NCBI RefSeq assembly: GCF_017569225.1
Contig: NZ_CP071868.1
Span: forward strand, 3,720,001-3,784,000
DNA: 64,000 nt
Origin: Pengzhenrongella sicca
Lineage (GTDB): Bacteria > Actinomycetota > Actinomycetes > Actinomycetales > Cellulomonadaceae
Direction: 5' to 3'
The position numbers and the translations under genes were made by a program. The notes below the pieces were generated by a model that did no database searches, was not told where the DNA came from, and worked only from the letters and a program-made list of their open reading frames with translations. Numbering within the stretch: position 1 is the first letter of the stretch; every line of letters starts with the position of its first letter. Positions 1 to 7,963 of this stretch are shown in pieces.

Positions 1-2
1 GG

Positions 3-710
3 GTGCTGCGCGCGTGGGTGCTGTTCGCCGCGCTGCTGACCGGATCGGCCTCGCTCATCCAGGTCGACCAGCCGTTCGTGCCGCGGACGACGGCGACCTG
101 GCTGCTGCTCGGTCTCCTGGTCCTTGCGTCCGTGCAGGTCGGCAGAGGGATCGGGCGGCGCCGGCGGTGGACGCGGCGGGGGCTCGCGGGCGTCAACGTC
201 GCGGCGGTCGTGCTGGCGCTCCCGATGCTCGCGGCGTTCGACACCGCGGTGCACCACCGGCTCGCATCGACGGGCGCCTACCCGGTCTACATCCAGGGTC
301 CAGCCACCTCGACGCCGCCGGAGAACGGCGTGTTCGTCGACGGGATGCAGGTGAGCAACCTGTTCGTCTACGACGCGGCGGGCGAGCCGCTCAGCCAGGT
401 CCAGATCTTCGACGACCGCGGCCGCCCGGTCCGGACGACCTACGACAACGGGGTCGACAGCTGGTCGCTGCCGGGCGTCGCGGACCCCTGGATGTTCACC
501 CCGAGCCTCGACACGGACGGGCGCACGCGCTGGAACGTCTACCCGCTCTCGGGCCGCCCTGCGTCGGAACTGGCGATCACCCCCGGCTTCGCGCTGCCGG
601 AGCCGATCGAAGGATCCACGCCGCGCGTGCCGCCAGCGCCGTTCGCGCAGGCCCCGGCGATTGCGACGACGGCGCAGGCTACGTCGCCGGCGGCGGCGCC
701 GGCGCCGTAA
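3..710 (+). CDS. Membrane protein of unknown function, probably missing its N-terminus
   Basis: The frame is open from the window edge, so the 235 visible residues are probably the C-terminal part of a longer protein. Three hydrophobic segments are visible (about residues 4-20, 33-48 and 63-79), followed by a polar domain rich in short beta-strand patterns (LFVYDAAGEPL, VQIFDDRGRP, RWNVYPLSG) and an Ala/Pro-rich tail. This layout resembles the C-terminal half of actinobacterial HAAS/PspC-type signalling membrane proteins, whose outer domain repeats short Y/F-D-x-x-G phrases; that is a weak family impression, not a match. It is transcribed toward the secretion locus and separated from it by three palindromic repeats. 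Confidence 0.5.
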   Translation: MLRAWVLFAALLTGSASLIQVDQPFVPRTTATWLLLGLLVLASVQVGRGIGRRRRWTRRGLAGVNVAAVVLALPMLAAFDTAVHHRLASTGAYPVYIQGPATSTPPENGVFVDGMQVSNLFVYDAAGEPLSQVQIFDDRGRPVRTTYDNGVDSWSLPGVADPWMFTPSLDTDGRTRWNVYPLSGRPASELAITPGFALPEPIEGSTPRVPPAPFAQAPAIATTAQATSPAAAPAP

Positions 711-760
711 GGAGCTGGTCACACCAGCACCACCCGTCCCGCAGGCGTCGCGCAGGTCGA

Positions 761-859
761 CCGTCCGCGCGGAGCACGGGACGGGTGGTGCTGCTGGGGT
801 TGCTGGGACGTCTCTTTGGGCAACTCAGGCCACTCGAGTCACGCGCTCCGCGCGGAAGG
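761..859. repeat. Palindromic repeat, copy A (99 bp)
   Basis: The left arm begins CCGTCCGCGCGGAGC and the right arm is its near-complement ending CTCCGCGCGGAAGG; between them lies the family core TGCTGGGACGTC. The 43 bp upstream (718-760) match the upstream flank of copy C with one difference, so the full unit may be longer. CAGCACCACCCGTCCCG at 725-741 is perfectly complementary to 777-793, a 17-bp stem that competes with the terminal arms. Confidence 0.85.
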
Positions 860-937
860 GCGCCCTTCCGCACCGGCCGCGACCGCAGCGGTGAACCCCA
901 GCGACGCGCGTGGTCCCGCACGCGACGCGCAGGTCCG

Positions 938-1036
938 CCGTCCGCGCGGAGCACGTGACGGGTGGTGCTGCTGGGGTTGCTGGGACGTCTCGTTCGGCAA
1001 CTCAGGCCACTCGCGTCACGCGCTCCGCGCGGACGG
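938..1036. repeat. Palindromic repeat, copy B (99 bp)
   Basis: This is the best-formed copy. The 23-nt arms at 938-960 and 1014-1036 are complementary at 22 of 23 positions. The next 49 bp (1037-1085) are identical to the 49 bp after copy C (24972-25020), showing that the mobile or duplicated unit can extend beyond the 99-bp palindrome. Confidence 0.88.
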
Positions 1037-1152
1037 TCCACCGGCCCGCGCCGTACGGACCCAGCCGCGCGCAGGACACCCCGCTCGCGAACTGCCTGTC
1101 ACACGGGCACCATCCGTCACCAGCGCGATGGTGCGGTTCGGCCCCCTCACTC

Positions 1153-1250
1153 CCGTCCGCGCGGAGCCTGCGACTCGTGGTGCTCTTCGTGCTGATGGGA
1201 TGCACGCGGAACTATTCCAGCCTGTCGCGCCGCACGCTCCGCGCGCAGGC
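1153..1250. repeat. Decayed palindromic repeat, copy G (98 bp)
   Basis: The left end carries the intact CCGTCCGCGCGGAGC arm and the right end CGCTCCGCGCGCAGG, 98 bp apart. The interior keeps a GTGGTGCT and GCTGATGGGA trace of the family but has lost the GGGACGTC core. It ends 5 bp before the stop codon of the FHA gene. Confidence 0.5.
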
Positions 1251-1255
1251 CGCGT

Positions 1256-1744
1256 TCACGCGGCCGGTTGGCGCTGCACGCCTCGTCGACCATCGATCTG
1301 CGCGGCGTCGTCCCGGTCGCGCAAACCGATGCCCTCTGGGCGCTCGGACAAGACCGGGCCTATCCCCGGGATGGACGAGATCGGTACGGCACCCGAGCCG
1401 ATCGGCGCCGGAAAACTGGCTATGGGAGGCAGGAATGAACGGTCGAGGTCGGCCACCGTCTCGAGCACAAGCTCTACCCGGACTCCCGTTTCGGGAGGTC
1501 CGAGCACGATGACCATCGACTGGTCCACGCTGAATGCGTCCAGCCGGTGGCCGTTGACGTGCACGCCATTGGCACTGGCCACATCGCGGACGACCCAGGC
1601 GCCGGCTTCCTGCGCGATGCGGACGTGAACGCGGGATACGAGCGGATCGGCGATGCGTACATCACAGGTCGGCGCGCGACCGATCGAGAGACTGTCTCCA
1701 GGTCGGAGCCGGCGCTCCGTCCCATTCACTCGAACGATCAGCAC
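1256..1744 (-). CDS. Small FHA-domain protein
   Basis: This 162-aa protein is almost entirely one forkhead-associated domain (about residues 1-90), a phosphothreonine-peptide binder. Visible are the GR of SIGRAP (residue ~22), the SRVHV motif (~39-43) and the SANGVHVNG strand-turn (~58-66), so the ligand residues look intact. I chose the GTG at 1744 because GGAGG lies 7 nt upstream and the FHA fold begins right after it; a longer open frame upstream overlaps the next gene and lacks domain features. It is the last gene of the secretion locus. By inference it reads the phosphorylation state set by the locus kinase and phosphatase. Confidence 0.85.
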   Translation of the reverse strand: MLIVRVNGTERRLRPGDSLSIGRAPTCDVRIADPLVSRVHVRIAQEAGAWVVRDVASANGVHVNGHRLDAFSVDQSMVIVLGPPETGVRVELVLETVADLDRSFLPPIASFPAPIGSGAVPISSIPGIGPVLSERPEGIGLRDRDDAAQIDGRRGVQRQPAA

Positions 1745-1776
1745 GAACCGCCCTCCGCTCGGCCGGTGCCAGTCAC

Positions 1777-2250
1777 CTAGGCGCCTGCCGCTGCGGAGCT
1801 GACGCTGACTGCGGAGCGGGCCGCGCCGTCGACCCACAGGGAGGCGCGAAGATCGCTGGCGTCCGGCGACCCGATCCACTCGGCGAGCAGATCCTTGAGC
1901 TCCGCGGGACCCACGACGGCGATGTGCAGCCCGTCGATCCCGAACGCCAGGACCGCCGACTCGTCGGCCTGGTCGTCGCCACGGCTGAAGATGAGGGCCG
2001 CTCGCAGGTCGCCAGATCCAACCGACAGCTGGACACACCGATCGGCTCGTCCGACGACGTCGCGGGCGGCGGCAAGAACGTCTGCGATTCCGGAAGGGTC
2101 TGGCTGCACCAACTGCTCAAGAGCCGCGCGGAAGTCCTGGGCGACCTCTGGCACGTCGACGCCGAGGCGCTCGAGGCATTGGTCACCTGCCGCCGTCCCG
2201 TTCAACAGCGTGGTTAGGAAAGTCTGGGGTACCACTACTTGCCCAGCCAT
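1777..2250 (-). CDS. Hypothetical protein next to the WXG100 effector
   Basis: This 157-aa acidic protein has no family I recognise. It has no signal peptide or membrane segment. The order appears to be an N-terminal helical half (residues ~1-70) and a C-terminal mixed alpha/beta half with strands such as LRAALIFSR, AVLAFGI and LHIAVVG. The start at 2250 is adjacent to the stop codon of the upstream WXG100-headed gene (2252), so translation is probably coupled. In type VII loci a small cytosolic protein in this position is often a chaperone (EspG-like) or an immunity protein for the neighbouring effector; either role is inference from position only. Confidence 0.75.
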   Translation of the reverse strand: MAGQVVVPQTFLTTLLNGTAAGDQCLERLGVDVPEVAQDFRAALEQLVQPDPSGIADVLAAARDVVGRADRCVQLSVGSGDLRAALIFSRGDDQADESAVLAFGIDGLHIAVVGPAELKDLLAEWIGSPDASDLRASLWVDGAARSAVSVSSAAAGA

Positions 2251-2251
2251 C

Positions 2252-3118
2252 TCAGTGTCCCGTCGCCCAGTTCCAGATCGAGGTGATGCCTTCGGTCCCG
2301 TTGCGAACCACGCCGCCGACCATCTCGACGGCCTCATCGGTGGACTCGTTCACCTTGTCGCTGATCATGTTGACGGGCCCCAGCGGACCCGAGTAGTGCT
2401 CCGCCAACTGGTTCGCCTGCGACGGGCTCAGATCCGTCGTGCCGAACATCCGCTTCGCCTGGTAGTCAAGCAGCTGGTCCTGCGACTGGGCGCTGTACGG
2501 GATGGACGCGTCGATCACGGCCTTGGCGACGCCAAAGGCAGCAAACCCCACCGCCACCTGCGGCGCCGCCACGAGCCCTGCCGCCGCCAAGCCTAGGTCG
2601 ACGCCAGCACCCCCGAGCCGACCCCAGTCGCCCTCCAGATACGCCTGCGCACCGTCGACGGTGGCTGTCGCGATCCCCACCCCACCCAAGAACTTGCCGA
2701 GCTTGCCGAACACCGGAGGCATTTCATACTCTGCCCCTAAACCAAAGATCAACTCGGTGCCACCATGCACCTGGCCCGCGCGGTTCAGCCACCAGGAGCC
2801 GTTATCGGTCTCGCCGGGCTGACGACTCACGGCGCCGCCACCGGAGGTCTCCCCGCTCGCCCCGCGCTGCTCGGTCGCATTGTTCAAGGCCGCTTGTCCG
2901 AGCCCTGCGATCTGCGCACGAACCTGCCCGAGCGAGGCGCGATGCTGCGGCCAGGAGCTCTCGACGAAGTCGCTCGCGTCCCGCCCGTGCCAGGCGCCGA
3001 CCAGCCGGCGGACGGTCGCGTCGATCTTCGACGTCAGCGACGCCAGCTGATCGGCGTCCGACTGCAGGCCGTTGCCGATCCGCTCGACCGCGTCGACATC
3101 CATCCCCAGACGTGCCAT
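2252..3118 (-). CDS. WXG100-headed secreted protein, candidate T7SS effector
   Basis: The first ~90 of 288 residues are a WXG100 domain with the central AWHG turn, closely paralogous to the small WXG100 protein encoded just upstream: both begin MARLGMDVDAVE and both end the domain with GLGQ-x-ALNNA. Residues ~95-125 are a polar linker. Residues ~130-220 are Gly/Ala-rich with hydrophobic helices that could insert in or cross a membrane, and the tail (~220-288) is polar. No nuclease, deaminase or lipase motif is visible. The GGAGG of the ribosome site sits 5 nt before ATG 3118. It is probably a substrate of the EccC-type ATPase; its activity is unknown. Confidence 0.85.
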   Translation of the reverse strand: MARLGMDVDAVERIGNGLQSDADQLASLTSKIDATVRRLVGAWHGRDASDFVESSWPQHRASLGQVRAQIAGLGQAALNNATEQRGASGETSGGGAVSRQPGETDNGSWWLNRAGQVHGGTELIFGLGAEYEMPPVFGKLGKFLGGVGIATATVDGAQAYLEGDWGRLGGAGVDLGLAAAGLVAAPQVAVGFAAFGVAKAVIDASIPYSAQSQDQLLDYQAKRMFGTTDLSPSQANQLAEHYSGPLGPVNMISDKVNESTDEAVEMVGGVVRNGTEGITSIWNWATGH

Positions 3119-3197
3119 CGGATCCTCCTTCTCGTTGCGGGGCCACTGGTCGCGGTCGGGCTGCCCTCTGCGCAGCCCGAACCGCGACCTCGAGTGG

Positions 3198-3470
3198 TTA
3201 GTGGCTGGAGACCTCGCGCTGCTGGCTGGCGTTGTTCAGGGCCGACTGGCCCAGGCCCTTGACCGCCTCGGCGGCCGACTTCAAGGCCTTCTGGTGCTGC
3301 GGCCACCACTGCGTGACAAACGTCTGCGCGTCCCGGCCGTCCCAGATTCCCGGCAGCTGCTGCACCTTTCCATTGATCTGCGACTCCAAGCTGCTGATCT
3401 GGTCGGCGAGCGACTGGAGCTGCTTCGCAATGCCCTCGACTGCGTCGACATCCATTCCTAGACGGGCCAT
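3198..3470 (-). CDS. WXG100 (EsxA-like) protein
   Basis: This 90-aa protein has the standard length and the helix-turn-helix pattern of WXG100 proteins, with the WDG turn in GIWDGRDA at about residue 44. Such proteins are exported as dimers by the type VII ATPase. It lacks a tyrosine, so the C-terminal YxxxD/E export signal seen in many mycobacterial pairs is absent. I place the start at ATG 3470, which has AGGGA 8 nt upstream; an ATG nine bases earlier is also in frame. Its sequence similarity to the N-terminal domain of the next gene suggests duplication, with homo- or hetero-dimers both possible. Confidence 0.9.
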   Translation of the reverse strand: MARLGMDVDAVEGIAKQLQSLADQISSLESQINGKVQQLPGIWDGRDAQTFVTQWWPQHQKALKSAAEAVKGLGQSALNNASQQREVSSH

Positions 3471-3552
3471 GATGCACATCCCTTCAGATTGCGGTGGGAA
3501 ATACTGTTGTTGACGCCGCTGAGACTATGGGCGCCGACAAGGCGTGTCGATG

Positions 3553-3575
3553 GTGAGAGGTGCCCACCCCCTCAC
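3553..3575. terminator. Possible hairpin at the end of the eccC gene
   Basis: GTGAGAGGTG and CACCCCCTCAC form an imperfect stem with a small loop that overlaps the eccC stop codon. It could separate the long upstream operon from the highly expressed WXG100 genes, but no T-run follows, so a Rho-independent stop is not assured. Confidence 0.3.
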
Positions 3576-6500
3576 GGCCTGGCCAGCTGGACTCGCCAGG
3601 TCTTGCCGCGCTCGGTAGCGATCCCCCGGCCTGGCGGGAAGTCACGCCGCGACGCGCGCGGAAAGTCCGTCCGGAAGATGGAGTCACCATCGTTTTGGTC
3701 CGGCTGCAGGACGATTCCGCGGCGGGCGCCGCGCAGGCTCTGCAGCAGGGGCGAGTACTGCGTGAGCCGGGACAGCTCGCCCTCGGCCACCACGAGGTGA
3801 CCGTGCTCGGCGAGCAGGACCACGAGCGAGTCCAGCTCGCTCTCGGCGGCCGAGTCGACGAACGCCGGCACATCCTCGATCACGACGACCATCCGCGGCC
3901 CGTCGAGCGCACCGCGCAGGCTCGCCGCCAGGTCGATGATCGCCAGATCGGTGAGCGCGACGGCATCCCACAGGCCCAGCTGGCGCACGGCTGAACGCTC
4001 CTTGCCCAGGTACATCAGCCGAGCTCCGGGGACGGATCGTCGCATCGCCGACGCGATCGTGGCCAGCGCCGTCGACCGCCCCGAACCGGGTGGACCGGCG
4101 ACCAGGAAGATCCCATCGGGCGCGATCCCCCACGCCCCAAGGTCCAGGTCGTCGAGCCCGAGCAGCACCGGTCCACCGAGGTCGACCGGCAGGGAGCCGA
4201 GCCGGACGTCGTCGGACAGTCGGCCGATGGGGGTGACTGCGCCGACCCGTCCGGCCTCGCGCATGCTGCGGGCCAGCGCACGAAGGCGCCTGGACTGCTC
4301 GGTGAGGCTGGCGCTGCCGCCGAGCACGGCGACCTGCACCTCGAGCGCGTCGAGGATGCCCCGTCCCGGCGGCGAGCCGGGCCCGACGATGTCGCCGGCG
4401 ACGTCGAGCATGCCGTAGTCGTTCTGGTCGGCCTGCCGCAGTACGAGCCGACGCTGCAGGGTCGACCGGATCGAGATCGGGACGGCCCCGGGCCGGTCGG
4501 CCGAGACCACGACGTGCACCCCGACCGGCCGTCCATCAGTCGCGATCTGCTCGAACGTCGCAAACGGCGTCGTGAACGGCCCGACGTCGTACGCCTCCTG
4601 GAAGGCTCCGACCCCGTCGACGAGCAGCACGATCCGTGGTTCGTCGACGACGCCCGACAACGAGCGGTAGGCGGCCACCGAGTCCGCCCGGAGCGCGCCG
4701 TAGCGGGCCGCCCGTTCGTCGACGGTGCTGCGGAGGAAGCGCAGCAGCCGGCGGACCCGCTCGTCGTCGTCGCCGTCGATCACCGCGCCGACGTGCGGTA
4801 GCTCGCTCAGCATGTCGAGCCCCCGCGAGCCGAAGTCCAGCGCGTAGACGTGCACGGGACCGCCGCGCGGCGTCACGGCGGCCGAGGTCGCGATGGTGCG
4901 GAGCACGGTGGACTTGCCCGAGCCGCCCGTGCCGTAGACCCCGAGGTTCCCGTCCTGGTCAGGACGCCAGTAGACGGTTCGCTGGTCCTGGACGGTCGGG
5001 TCGTCGACCACCCCGATCGCGAGCTCGTCGTCGCTGCGCTGACGCAGCCTCGAGACGTCGTAGGCCGGAGCCAGCTCGTCCAGCCAGGGTCGACGCGGCG
5101 GTTCGATGCCCGCGACGTCGGCAGCAGATCGCACGGTGGCGACGATCCGGGCGATGTCGGTGAGCCCGTGGCTGTCCGCCGGCGCGGCCTCCAGCTCGGG
5201 CACCTCCCAGACGGCTCCTTCGCCCAGGCCCAGCTCGACCACGTCGATCCGGGGTCGTGGCGGCGCCGCCGTCGTCCAGCCGCCGGCATACCCGGTCTGG
5301 AACGCCACGATCCGCCCTGGTCCGGCCTTCATCGCGCCACGGCCCGGAACGGCCGGGTCGAACCCGGCCGCGTCGGGCACCCCGAGGATGTCGGTGGAGT
5401 CGTCAGCATCGGCCATCCGCAACGCGACCCGCAGGTTGGTGTTCGCCCGCAGGTTGTCCTTGATCACTCCCGCGGGTCGTTGGGTGGCGAGCACGAGATG
5501 CAGACCGAGCGAGCGACCGCGCTGGGCCACGTCCACCATGCCGTCGACGAACTCCGGGACCTCGGACACCAGGGCCGCGAACTCGTCGACGACGACCACT
5601 AGCGCTGGCGGGGTATCCGGGTCGCCAGCGCGCTCCAGGCTCAGCAGGTCTTTGGCCTTCTTGCGCTCCAGCACCCGTTCTCGGTAGCGCAGCTCGGCTC
5701 GCAGCGACGTCAGGGCGCGTCGCACCAGGTGCGGCGACAAGTCGGTCACGAGCCCGACGCAGTGCGGCAGGTCGACGCAGTCGGCGAACGCCGCGCCGCC
5801 CTTGTAGTCGACGAGCAGGAACGTGACCCGCTGGGGACTGTAGGCGGCGGCGAGCCCGAGCACCCACGACTGCAGGAACTCGCTCTTGCCTGCACCGGTG
5901 GTGCCGCCGACCAGTGCGTGCGGACCCTGCGCCCGCAGGTCGAGGCGAAACAGCTCGGAGCCGGCGTGCCCGACCAGCGCGCGCAGGCCGGCGTCGGCGC
6001 GCAGCCGGGGCCGGGAGCCGTCGGGCAGGGATACCGAGCCGGTCTGCCGCCACCGCTCGACCACCTGTTCAGGCCCCGACGTGAGGTCCCCCGACAGCGC
6101 GAGGTAGGAGACCGAGCGGGGCAGGTCCGAGTCGTCGTCCAACGGCACGCCCGCGTCCACCGTCGGGGCGAGGGCACGCGCCAGGAGCTCCGCCGACGCC
6201 GCGTCGATCGTCTCGCAGGTCACCGGCTCGACCCTGGCACCCCACCGCACGTCGCCGACCACGGCCGAGCCGTCGACCGCGACGTGCAGGTGGGACCGGC
6301 AGGCCGCCGGCAGGTCGCCGACGACGGCGCCGACCCACAGCACGTACACCCCGACCGAGGGGCCGAGCTCGGCGAGCCTGGTCAACCGGGCCCGGTCCGC
6401 CGGGGCGCCGTTCTCGACGACCACGACGACGGTCGCCACGACGGGGGCGGGCCGCGGCTCCGCTTCGGGGCCGAGCGGTCCGCGCAGGTCGGACGGCACG

Positions 6501-7963
6501 CCAGGCTCGCCCCGCCGGCCGGCCACGAGTACTTCCAATCGGCTGAGAAGGCCCGACGCCGACCCGTGGTCGGCGGCCAGCAGGCGCCCGCCGATCGGGC
6601 TGTGCGGCGACGAGGTGTGCGGCAGCCAGGCGAGCCAGCGCCAGTCCGGCGCCGCCTGCGAGCTGACGAACGCCGCGACCACGACCTCGGCCGGCGAGTG
6701 CAGGGCGACGAGCTGGGCAACGAGGGACGCGGCCGCCGGCCGGGCCCCCTCGCCGGCCACGCCGAGGCACCCGCACTCGCGCAGGTCGGCGACGACGGGC
6801 ACCCGGTCGATCGTGGCGAGCTCGCCGGCCAGCGCGGTCAGCGCCGCCCAGTGCTTGGGTTGGGTCTCGTTCGCCTCCGGGAGCCGCACCCGGGTGCGGC
6901 TCGGCGCGGTGCCGAGCCCGAGCCGCAACGTGGCGAACTGGAGGTGCTCAGGCCGTCTGGTCCAGAGCAGCTCGCCGTGCCGCTGCGCGGCGTCGACCGC
7001 CTCCGCGGTCGAGGGATGCTCGACGAGCCTGACCGCGCGTTCCCGCTCTTGCCGCGCGAGCAGGTCGGCGCGGAGCGCGGCGATCGCGGCGGTGAACTCC
7101 TTGGCCTGGCGACGTTGGTCCAGCCGCGCCTCCCACCACGTGCCGAGGGCGAAGACTGGCGAGAACGCGACGATGTAGAGGCTGCTCGTGTTCTTCGTCA
7201 GCAGGAAGAGTGCGACGCCGAGCAGCACTGGCGCTGCGATCATGAGCACCGGGAACCGGGACTGCGGGTTCCGCTTCGGCGGCTCCGGCGCCGGGACCTC
7301 CCGCGGGGCAAACCTCGGGACGACCCGCGGCGAGCGCAGCACCGGCACGTCCGGCGTCGCCGGCGGAGCGCCGCCCGCGCGCTGGTGCTGCACGACGGCG
7401 AGCTCCGTGTCGCCGAGCGTCACGACCTCGCCGGGGCCGATGACGCGCCGGGAGGTCTGCTGGCCATCGACCAGAACTCCGTTCGCCGAGGCCAGGTCGA
7501 CGACCTCCACGGAGTCGGACACGTTGAACCGGGCGTGCCGTTTCGACACCATCGGGTCCGACAGCCGCACGTCGACATCGCGATCGCGGCCTACGACGGC
7601 CGACCCGAACGGCAGGCCGAACTCCCTGCCGACATCGGGCCCCGTGAGCACCCGGATCGAGGCCACGACCGGGCCCCTGCCGGCGTCGTCGGCGCCGAAC
7701 CGGTCGGAGTGCGGGACGACGGTCACCGTCGAGCCTGAGCGCAGCCCTGAGTCCAAGACCCCGGTCGACGGCTCGAGCGCGCGACCGCTGTGCCCGTCCC
7801 ACACGTGCAGCGTGACCGGGCCGGGCAGCTGGGCACCGGCGTGCAACGGGTCGGCCAGAAAGAGCGCGCCGGCGAGGTCGCCGACGGTTGCGCTCGCGTC
7901 GGCCGTCACGTCCAGATCGGTGCGCACGTCCGCCTCGCGGCGCACGGTGAGCTTGAGCTTCAC
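3572..7963 (-). CDS. eccC: Type VII secretion motor ATPase, FHA-EssC/EccC family
   Basis: This 1463-aa protein is the motor of the locus. In order: a ubiquitin-like or degenerate FHA region (~1-90), a clear FHA domain (~100-195, with VVGRDRD, VSKRHARF and SANGVLVDG), two membrane helices (~236-256 and ~261-276), and three FtsK/SpoIIIE ATPase domains. Domain 1 has GTTGAGKS (~687) with VVVVDEF (~790) and ATQRP (~826). Domain 2 has GTGGSGKS (~1011) but LLVDG without the following acid. Domain 3 has GPPGSGRS (~1290) with VVIED. Only domain 1 therefore looks fully catalytic. N-terminal FHA domains and a single long chain resemble firmicute EssC more than the split mycobacterial EccCa/EccCb. GTG 7963 overlaps the previous stop as GTGA. 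Confidence 0.93.
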   Translation of the reverse strand: MKLKLTVRREADVRTDLDVTADASATVGDLAGALFLADPLHAGAQLPGPVTLHVWDGHSGRALEPSTGVLDSGLRSGSTVTVVPHSDRFGADDAGRGPVVASIRVLTGPDVGREFGLPFGSAVVGRDRDVDVRLSDPMVSKRHARFNVSDSVEVVDLASANGVLVDGQQTSRRVIGPGEVVTLGDTELAVVQHQRAGGAPPATPDVPVLRSPRVVPRFAPREVPAPEPPKRNPQSRFPVLMIAAPVLLGVALFLLTKNTSSLYIVAFSPVFALGTWWEARLDQRRQAKEFTAAIAALRADLLARQERERAVRLVEHPSTAEAVDAAQRHGELLWTRRPEHLQFATLRLGLGTAPSRTRVRLPEANETQPKHWAALTALAGELATIDRVPVVADLRECGCLGVAGEGARPAAASLVAQLVALHSPAEVVVAAFVSSQAAPDWRWLAWLPHTSSPHSPIGGRLLAADHGSASGLLSRLEVLVAGRRGEPGVPSDLRGPLGPEAEPRPAPVVATVVVVVENGAPADRARLTRLAELGPSVGVYVLWVGAVVGDLPAACRSHLHVAVDGSAVVGDVRWGARVEPVTCETIDAASAELLARALAPTVDAGVPLDDDSDLPRSVSYLALSGDLTSGPEQVVERWRQTGSVSLPDGSRPRLRADAGLRALVGHAGSELFRLDLRAQGPHALVGGTTGAGKSEFLQSWVLGLAAAYSPQRVTFLLVDYKGGAAFADCVDLPHCVGLVTDLSPHLVRRALTSLRAELRYRERVLERKKAKDLLSLERAGDPDTPPALVVVVDEFAALVSEVPEFVDGMVDVAQRGRSLGLHLVLATQRPAGVIKDNLRANTNLRVALRMADADDSTDILGVPDAAGFDPAVPGRGAMKAGPGRIVAFQTGYAGGWTTAAPPRPRIDVVELGLGEGAVWEVPELEAAPADSHGLTDIARIVATVRSAADVAGIEPPRRPWLDELAPAYDVSRLRQRSDDELAIGVVDDPTVQDQRTVYWRPDQDGNLGVYGTGGSGKSTVLRTIATSAAVTPRGGPVHVYALDFGSRGLDMLSELPHVGAVIDGDDDERVRRLLRFLRSTVDERAARYGALRADSVAAYRSLSGVVDEPRIVLLVDGVGAFQEAYDVGPFTTPFATFEQIATDGRPVGVHVVVSADRPGAVPISIRSTLQRRLVLRQADQNDYGMLDVAGDIVGPGSPPGRGILDALEVQVAVLGGSASLTEQSRRLRALARSMREAGRVGAVTPIGRLSDDVRLGSLPVDLGGPVLLGLDDLDLGAWGIAPDGIFLVAGPPGSGRSTALATIASAMRRSVPGARLMYLGKERSAVRQLGLWDAVALTDLAIIDLAASLRGALDGPRMVVVIEDVPAFVDSAAESELDSLVVLLAEHGHLVVAEGELSRLTQYSPLLQSLRGARRGIVLQPDQNDGDSIFRTDFPRASRRDFPPGRGIATERGKTWRVQLARP

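Larger units (their letters stand above)
711..1255. other. Convergent intergenic region filled by three repeat copies
   Basis: This 545-bp gap lies between the ends of two convergent genes. It contains palindromic repeat copies at 761-859, 938-1036 and (decayed) 1153-1250, so repeat sequence makes up more than half of it. No convincing gene, RNA gene or poly-T terminator is visible; the inverted repeats may themselves serve as transcription stops in both directions. Confidence 0.7.

Noticed and set aside
761-1036. Repeats as integron attC sites
   Set aside because: Size and imperfect palindromy are similar, but no GTTRRRY/RYYYAAC core sites border the copies, no cassette genes lie between them and no integrase is present.
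711-1255. CRISPR array
   Set aside because: The repeats are 99 bp, palindromic, unevenly spaced and found at distant sites; there are no short regular repeats with unique spacers and no cas genes in the window.
1002-1628. Plus-strand open frames across the repeats and the FHA gene
   Set aside because: They are built from the repeat sequence plus antisense FHA coding sequence and show no conserved features.
5729-7738. Long plus-strand open frame opposite the EccC gene
   Set aside because: It is antisense to clear ATPase coding sequence and its translation is Arg/Gly/Pro-rich without domains, the usual shadow in GC-rich DNA.
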